Below, in pieces: positions 59,391-64,000 of a stretch of DNA of 64,000 nt (the first letter of the stretch is position 1; each line of letters opens with the position of its first letter). Source of the DNA: CAVTUU01 sp045804965 (GTDB lineage Bacteria > Chloroflexota > Chloroflexia > Thermomicrobiales > UBA6265); NCBI GenBank assembly GCA_045804965.1, contig JBJMMD010000022.1, positions 62,001 through 126,000 on the forward strand, given 5' to 3'. The notes beneath the pieces are model-generated. The model made no database searches. It worked only from the letters and a program-made list of their open reading frames with translations, and was not told where the DNA came from. Made by a program: the position numbers and the translations under genes.

Positions 59391-62300
59391 TCAGTTCTGT
59401 GAAAGGAGGGTGACCGCTTCGCTGAGATCGGGATTTGCATGTTTCTCGGGGAGTTCAGCGACGATGGCCGTAAGGCCTTGCCGCGCTTCGCGTGTCTTCT
59501 CATCCTCACCGCACAGTTCTTGGCGGTACCGGAGCAGACTCATAGCCGTTCGAAGCTCGTACATCAGTGCGCCTTGGTTTTGCGCCACGGCGAGTGAGCG
59601 TTCAAGTTCAGACTCGACTTGATCGGGGCCAGCGCCAAGGGCGATTAGGAACTCCGCGCGAAGACGGCGGAATTCGGCCTCATAAAGACGGCCTCCAGAG
59701 GCAGATGCGAGAGCTCCATTGGTGGCGGCCAAGCCGGCGAGCGCATCTCCAGCAACCACGTACGCCTCGAGGAGTAGCCGCCATATCGTCGAGCGTTGAC
59801 CTGGGGCGTAATCGGCCTCATCTACGTCCGCGAGCGCCTGCTGAATGCGAGCAATACCCCCCGCTTGGCGACCATCGAGAATGTCGACGTAGCCGTCAAA
59901 TGCTCTCGAGTTGGTCTGAATCGCGCGGGTTCCATGCTCTCCCTGCAGACGCATGAATTCTTGCGCGTACGCGCGAATCGCTTCGTTATCGTGGAGTTCC
60001 AATGCCAGGAAGGCGGCGAAAACAAGCGTGACTTCCCGGCTGTAGGAGTGGCCAACCTGATTCGCGAAGGCGAGTGCGTCGTCTTTAGCTCGAATCGCGG
60101 AAGCTGGGTATCCTAAAACCCACAGAGTGTTGGCGAGTCGGCTGAGGCAGATCACTTTGGGGTCGAGTCCGTAGTGCAAGAGATGCTCACGGCGGTGTGC
60201 GGGTGCATACCGCCTTACCGCGGCCTCGAAATGTGCGCGCGCAGTTTGAAATCCACCCTGCCAATACGCGGCGATCCCGAGTACATAGTCAGCTTCGACC
60301 AGGAGAATATCGTTGGCGTTCCGCTCGCCGCGTGCGCGCAGCCGCTCGCCATAGTCACTCGCCGCCGCAAAATCGCGCCGGCTCAGGCTCGCGATCGAAA
60401 GGGACCGAAGAATGGGAGACGATGGCTCCAAACCGAGGGCGCGAGAGAGATCAAGGGCACGATTCAGCATCGTCGCCATCCGATCCGTCGCCCAACCTTG
60501 GGAAATGCCGAGCGGCGCCGATAGCGGTTCGAGCAACGCGAGTTCTCTCCTCAGCTGCTCGCTCGTCTCTGGCAGCGCGCGCAAAAGATCGAGTGCCTTC
60601 TCGATCAGGCGGACAGCCTTGTCGTTCGAGTGCAATTGAAGCGCCGCTTCCGCAGCCCTTCCATACCAGACAATGGCCTGTTCTTTCCGCCCCGCGCCCT
60701 CGTAATGTCTCGCCAACTCGCCGCTCACTTGGTCCAGGTCTTGAGCGAAGCGCGACTCCAACGCCTGAGCCACCCGCAAATGGACCTGTGAGCGACGAGC
60801 AGGACTCAAACTGAGGTAAGCGACTTCGCGAATTTTGTCGTGGCCGAAGTCGTACATGCCGGCGCCCTGCTCGCGGATGATGCGGCGACGCCATAGCTCG
60901 TCCAACCCATGGACGAACTGGTCCTCGTTCGCATCGGCGGCGTTAGCCAGGACATCCGTCGGAAATGCTCGGCCGATTGTCGCGGCATAGTCGACGAGCG
61001 CGCGAGCTGGATCGGAGAGTTGGGCAAGGCGGGCTTGAATCACGGCCTGGACTTTCGGGCTCATCGATGCTCGCCCGGTGCCTCCGCTTTGCCAACCGGC
61101 CCGTAAGACCTCAACGACGAAGAGCGGGCTGCCCTCGGTTTCCTGGTAGAGCATGTGAACATCCGGCTCCTCAACAGGACGCCCAAGAATGTGCCCGGCG
61201 AGCGCTCCGATTTCTTCTAGCGTGAGCCGCTCGAGTTGGATTTCGGTACACCGGTCCAACCTGTGCAGGCTTGCCTGGAGTTCTCCTAACGGATGTCGAT
61301 CGTCGACTTCGTCTGAACGCGCTGTCGCCGCTACGAGTAGTCGCGCTTCCGGTCTCGCCCGGATCACGTAATGAAGAAACTGCAACGACTCGCGGTCGCA
61401 CCATTGGAGATCGTCGGCCACGAGCAAGACGGGCACGCCGGACGTCAGCATCGCCGTCGCGCCGGCCTCAAACAGCCGTTGCCGCTGCTCATTTTCGGAA
61501 AGTGGCTCCGGCTGAAATCCATCCACTCTGAGCTCGGGAAGCAACCGTGACAGTTCAGAAAAACTTGCCCGATCAAGTCGGTCTAAGCGCGCGCGAATCG
61601 CTTCCGCACGTAACCAAGCCGCAACCTGGCCGTAGGCAAGCGTGCCCTCCGCGGCGTAAGAGCGTCCTTCGGCGGCGATCGCGCCGTGATGAACGCACCA
61701 AAAGCGGAACTCTTCGACGAGACGAGTCTTGCCGATCCCCGGCTCACCGGTGATCTGCACGAATTGGGCTCGTCCGCTCGCGGCCTCATGCCAGAGACTC
61801 GTGAGGCACGACCACTCAGATTGCCGTCCGACTAGCGGCGGACCACCGAGACGTGTTCCTTGACGTTGCGGAACCACCACTTGCCTATCGTCTGGCAGCA
61901 GGGCTTCGTACAACGACCGAGTTGCCGCGGCAGGTTCAACGCCAAGCTCGCGCTCCAGCGTTGCCGCGCAAACGTGGTAGACGTGAAGCGCCCGAGCTCG
62001 ATCTCCGCGGACATCGTGCAGACGCATGAGCAGGCGATACGTTTCCTCGCGGAGAGGGTCGTGCTGGAGCAACAAGTCGGCATACCGGATCGCTTCCGCG
62101 TAGTCGCCTCGAGCATCGAGCAGCGAGGTGAGCCGTTCAAGAGCATTGAGGAGTTGGGTTTGAAGCCGTTCACGCTCGTCGATGATCCACTCGTCGTAAC
62201 AGCCCTCTAGGAGGTCCCCTCGGTAAACCTCGATCGCTTCACGCAATGCGGAAAGTTCGTCAGCTCGATCCTGAAGGGCTCGTCTCATCGCCTCGGTGAA

Positions 62301-62624
62301 GACGCCAACGTCGAGCCAAAGCGGCACGTTCGGCCGCCATTGCAGTGTCCGCGGCGTTACATCGAGGAAGCGGTCGATGTCCGGCAGCGCATGACGCAGC
62401 GTGTGGAGGAGGTGGCGCAGGTTGGTTCGCGCTTGCGCCTCAGTCGAGTCCGGCCACAAGAGAAAAGCCAGCCGTTGCCTCGGCTGGGGTACGCCTCGAT
62501 GGAGCAGGAGGTACGCGAGGAGCGACTCTGCCCTCGCCGATTCGAGCGACGGCAACACGGCAGCGTCTTGCCGCATTTCAAATGCGCCGAGGAGGTGGAT
62601 CTGGAGGCCTGGCGATTCCACCAT
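59391..62624 (-). CDS. BTAD/AAA/TPR transcriptional regulator (SARP/AfsR-like)
   Basis: A 1077-residue regulator. Order of domains: OmpR/SARP winged helix (1-95; LHLLGAFEM-type start and TNLRHLLHTLRHAL), BTAD helical bundle (100-245; LWLDVGVFTEAM...LLEGCYDEWIIDER), AAA ATPase (265-560; Walker A GEPGIGKT 293-300, Walker B VLLVADDLQW), then TPR-like helices to the end. There is no C-terminal LuxR domain. Such proteins activate secondary metabolism or stress genes after ATP-dependent signal sensing. The ATG at 62624 follows CGGAG. The target may be the divergent SnoaL-like gene. Confidence 0.88.
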   Translation of the reverse strand: MVESPGLQIHLLGAFEMRQDAAVLPSLESARAESLLAYLLLHRGVPQPRQRLAFLLWPDSTEAQARTNLRHLLHTLRHALPDIDRFLDVTPRTLQWRPNVPLWLDVGVFTEAMRRALQDRADELSALREAIEVYRGDLLEGCYDEWIIDERERLQTQLLNALERLTSLLDARGDYAEAIRYADLLLQHDPLREETYRLLMRLHDVRGDRARALHVYHVCAATLERELGVEPAAATRSLYEALLPDDRQVVVPQRQGTRLGGPPLVGRQSEWSCLTSLWHEAASGRAQFVQITGEPGIGKTRLVEEFRFWCVHHGAIAAEGRSYAAEGTLAYGQVAAWLRAEAIRARLDRLDRASFSELSRLLPELRVDGFQPEPLSENEQRQRLFEAGATAMLTSGVPVLLVADDLQWCDRESLQFLHYVIRARPEARLLVAATARSDEVDDRHPLGELQASLHRLDRCTEIQLERLTLEEIGALAGHILGRPVEEPDVHMLYQETEGSPLFVVEVLRAGWQSGGTGRASMSPKVQAVIQARLAQLSDPARALVDYAATIGRAFPTDVLANAADANEDQFVHGLDELWRRRIIREQGAGMYDFGHDKIREVAYLSLSPARRSQVHLRVAQALESRFAQDLDQVSGELARHYEGAGRKEQAIVWYGRAAEAALQLHSNDKAVRLIEKALDLLRALPETSEQLRRELALLEPLSAPLGISQGWATDRMATMLNRALDLSRALGLEPSSPILRSLSIASLSRRDFAAASDYGERLRARGERNANDILLVEADYVLGIAAYWQGGFQTARAHFEAAVRRYAPAHRREHLLHYGLDPKVICLSRLANTLWVLGYPASAIRAKDDALAFANQVGHSYSREVTLVFAAFLALELHDNEAIRAYAQEFMRLQGEHGTRAIQTNSRAFDGYVDILDGRQAGGIARIQQALADVDEADYAPGQRSTIWRLLLEAYVVAGDALAGLAATNGALASASGGRLYEAEFRRLRAEFLIALGAGPDQVESELERSLAVAQNQGALMYELRTAMSLLRYRQELCGEDEKTREARQGLTAIVAELPEKHANPDLSEAVTLLSQN

Positions 62625-62880
62625 GAAACTCCGTAACGCACGCTCGTTGCGCTTCGTGTCTGGTAATCGACGATAGCACGTATTTCAATGCTGAACAGTG
62701 TCCAATTCTCGCGCGAAACAGTCATCCACCAAAGTGCGGTGACGAGAGCCTGCTCTGGACGTCGGGGCACGTGTCGCTCCTTCGGAACGCCTCGTGGAAC
62801 GCTGGTGGAACGCCGACGCGCCTACCGTCTCCTCGGCAGGCGCTCGTTTGGCGCCACGTCCTGAGAAAGGAGCACCCTGG
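62625..62880. promoter_or_regulatory. Divergent promoter region between the BTAD regulator and SnoaL-like genes
   Basis: About 255 bases separate two divergent genes. I see no convincing hexamer pair or palindrome; the region could hold a direct-repeat operator of the SARP kind, but none is evident by eye. Confidence 0.3.
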
Positions 62881-63309
62881 ATGTCCACTGGGGAGAACAA
62901 GGCCATCGTGCGCCGTTTTGAAAAGGCGGTCTGGAACGAGCGGAATCCGTCGCGGGTTGACGAGTTCTTCGCCCCCAGCCACATCTTCCGCGCGGCCGGG
63001 AGCCCGCCGCTGGATCGTGAGGGCCACCGCCAGATGATCGCCCACTTCCAGGATGCGTTCCCCGACGGCCGGAACGTTAGCGAGAATCTGCTCGCGGACG
63101 AGGACAAGGTCGTGCAACGTTGGACGTTCCGCGGGACGCACCAAAGGGCATTCCAGGGCATTCCGCCGACCGGCAGGCAGGTGACGCTGACGGGCATCAG
63201 CATCTGGCGCGTCGAAGACGGCATGATCGTCGAGAGCTGGCACGAGCTTGACACCTTGGGCTTGATGCAGCAGCTCGGCGCGATTCCCGCACCGAGCCAG
63301 GTCGGTTAG
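62881..63309 (+). CDS. SnoaL-like ester cyclase-type protein
   Basis: A 142-residue NTF2-fold protein of the SnoaL group. N-terminal NKAIVRRFEKAVWNERNPSRVDEFFAP, central GHRQMIAHFQDAFPDGR and RWTFRGTHQ, then SIWRVEDGMIVESWHELDTLGLMQQLG are all typical. Some members close polyketide rings, others are of unknown role. AAAGGAG precedes the ATG at 62881. It is divergent from the BTAD regulator, a common arrangement for regulator and target. Confidence 0.88.
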   Translation: MSTGENKAIVRRFEKAVWNERNPSRVDEFFAPSHIFRAAGSPPLDREGHRQMIAHFQDAFPDGRNVSENLLADEDKVVQRWTFRGTHQRAFQGIPPTGRQVTLTGISIWRVEDGMIVESWHELDTLGLMQQLGAIPAPSQVG

Positions 63310-63360
63310 CGCCTCCGCTTGCTCTCCAGCCGCACCGTCATACTTTCGAGGTCACGCGGG

Positions 63361-63408
63361 CGTTGCTCCTTGTTGGGTCTCGGCAGTCACTCGGCGGATT
63401 GTACCGGC
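63361..63408. repeat. Second copy of the ltaE-upstream 48-base sequence
   Basis: 45 of 48 bases match 56829-56876. Here it follows the SnoaL-like gene and precedes no recognisable gene, so it is probably a displaced copy of the ltaE leader. Confidence 0.65.
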
Positions 63409-63465
63409 ATCGCTCGGGATATTGAGCTCTCGTCCATTATGATCGGCGAATCCATGGCCCAAACC

Positions 63466-63564
63466 GTAGGGACATACAGCCGTACGCCCTCGTGGTAACA
63501 ACAGCATCTGGGGATGGCTGATCGAGTTCGAATGTGGCCAGGGCGCACAAGCCGTGCGCCCTAC
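63466..63564. repeat. REPIN-like doublet, family C, diverged
   Basis: GTAGGG...CGCCCT (63466-63490) faces GGGCGCAC...GCGCCCTAC (63541-63564), span 99 bases. It matches the layout of the doublets at 24697 and 31370, but its left palindrome has decayed. Confidence 0.7.
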
Positions 63565-63664
63565 GAATCGTCATCGCAAGTTCCATCTTGTTCGCAGCGG
63601 AAAGTGAACGGCCGCGATGCCGCATGGAATCGCGGCCTCGTTGCTTTGAGGAACTGGAAGCTAA

Positions 63665-64000
63665 TTATCCTTGAGGGGGCCGAATCACGAGTACGAAGCC
63701 CCGGCTCCCTGCGGGGCTGTTTTGCGGATCGACCGGACCGATCGATGTGGAGTCGGTCCACTGAGACGGCGGGAATTGGAAACCAGGAACTACGTTTATG
63801 AAGTACAGCGTAAAACCTAAGTCAGTCGAGAGTGATCCCGTCGCCTGGGATAGCTCCGTATTACCCTCAACGCGGGTGGTGACTCCTTCATAACTCGTCG
63901 AAAAGGCGCTGATATCGCCCTTGTAGATAACAGCCCGTTTGAACTCAAGATGCTGGATGCTCATGGGATTGTGGATTTCGGTTAAGCCGCCAAGTTGGTA
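63665..64000 (-). CDS. Partial gene at the right edge, C-terminal part only
   Basis: The frame is open to the window edge; 111 codons are visible and the start lies outside. The sequence is rich in Ser, Thr and aromatic residues with beta-strand alternation and ends GPVDPQNSPAGSRGFVLVI plus a few residues. It could be an exported beta-rich or capsid/fibre-like protein. An internal ATG at 63964 is not a convincing start. A decayed relative of its C-terminus is at 57060-57190. Confidence 0.55.
   Translation of the reverse strand, partial: YQLGGLTEIHNPMSIQHLEFKRAVIYKGDISAFSTSYEGVTTRVEGNTELSQATGSLSTDLGFTLYFINVVPGFQFPPSQWTDSTSIGPVDPQNSPAGSRGFVLVIRPPQG

Overview
This is a GC-rich chromosomal window of a free-living heterotrophic bacterium. 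Three things point to a Chloroflexota lineage of the Thermomicrobiales/Sphaerobacter type. The first is the set of large ABC solute-binding proteins, each starting with a short acidic leader followed by a Tat-like twin-arginine signal (SRREIFKRG, NRREVLRRG, TRRQFMQRA, SRRTLLTG). The second is the mix of LuxR/TPR and BTAD/AAA/TPR regulators with sugar ABC operons, Gfo/Idh/MocA oxidoreductases and TIM-barrel isomerases. The third is the dense load of short palindromic repeats. The taxonomic assignment is inference; the window has no rRNA, tRNA or CRISPR array that I could see.

Layout. 0-10.4 kb: an M24 peptidase/creatinase-fold protein that lacks metal ligands, KDPG aldolase, a GT-C mannosyltransferase-like membrane protein, a Gfo/Idh/MocA oxidoreductase, a sugar isomerase-type TIM barrel, a K+ channel-like protein and a fused DhaK-DhaL kinase. 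10.4-17.5 kb: ABC operon 1 (binding protein, two permeases, small membrane protein, two dissimilar ATPases), interrupted by a GIY-YIG nuclease gene flanked by inverted repeats. 17.4-23.1 kb: a nucleotidyltransferase, a secreted protein and ABC operon 2 (binding protein and two permeases, no ATPase). 23.1-31.5 kb: a first REP-type transposase (RAYT) element, an SDR, ABC operon 3 of the nitrate/sulfonate/taurine class with a VOC protein, a TIM barrel and a second Gfo/Idh/MocA gene, and a second RAYT element. 31.5-38.4 kb: small hypotheticals, a TetR/SDR divergent pair with a clear operator, a frameshifted NB-ARC/TPR/LuxR regulator, a fragment of a second one, and an ssDNA-annealing-like protein. 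38.4-43 kb: ABC operon 4 (binding protein, ATPase, two permeases). 43-64 kb: a scrambled IS5 remnant, then a miscellany: LuxR regulator and methyltransferase, Ada, PhzF, phosphoesterase, ParB-like protein, class III aminotransferase, broken vapBC, SRPBCC protein, second methyltransferase, a 51-residue membrane protein, MFS exporter, threonine aldolase, PNPOx-like protein, BBE-like flavoenzyme, BTAD regulator, SnoaL-like protein and a partial gene at the right edge.

How it works together. The four ABC systems and nearby aldolase, kinase, isomerases and dehydrogenases look like uptake and catabolism of sugars or polyols. Operon 1, facing away from the DhaKL kinase, resembles glycerol/polyol (GlpSTPQV-like) systems because it has two different ATPases and a small extra membrane protein. 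Every binding-protein gene is followed by a strong intercistronic hairpin, probably to keep its transcript in excess over the permease part. Operons 2 and 3 share a TTGACA-18 bp-TACAAT promoter.

The most interesting layer is the repeat ecology. Four palindromic repeat families occur as paired, inverted doublets of nearly constant length. Two RAYT genes sit between their own inverted REP pairs. A GIY-YIG nuclease gene sits in exactly the same arrangement between inverted copies of the most abundant family, suggesting a GIY-YIG-based analogue of the RAYT/REPIN system.
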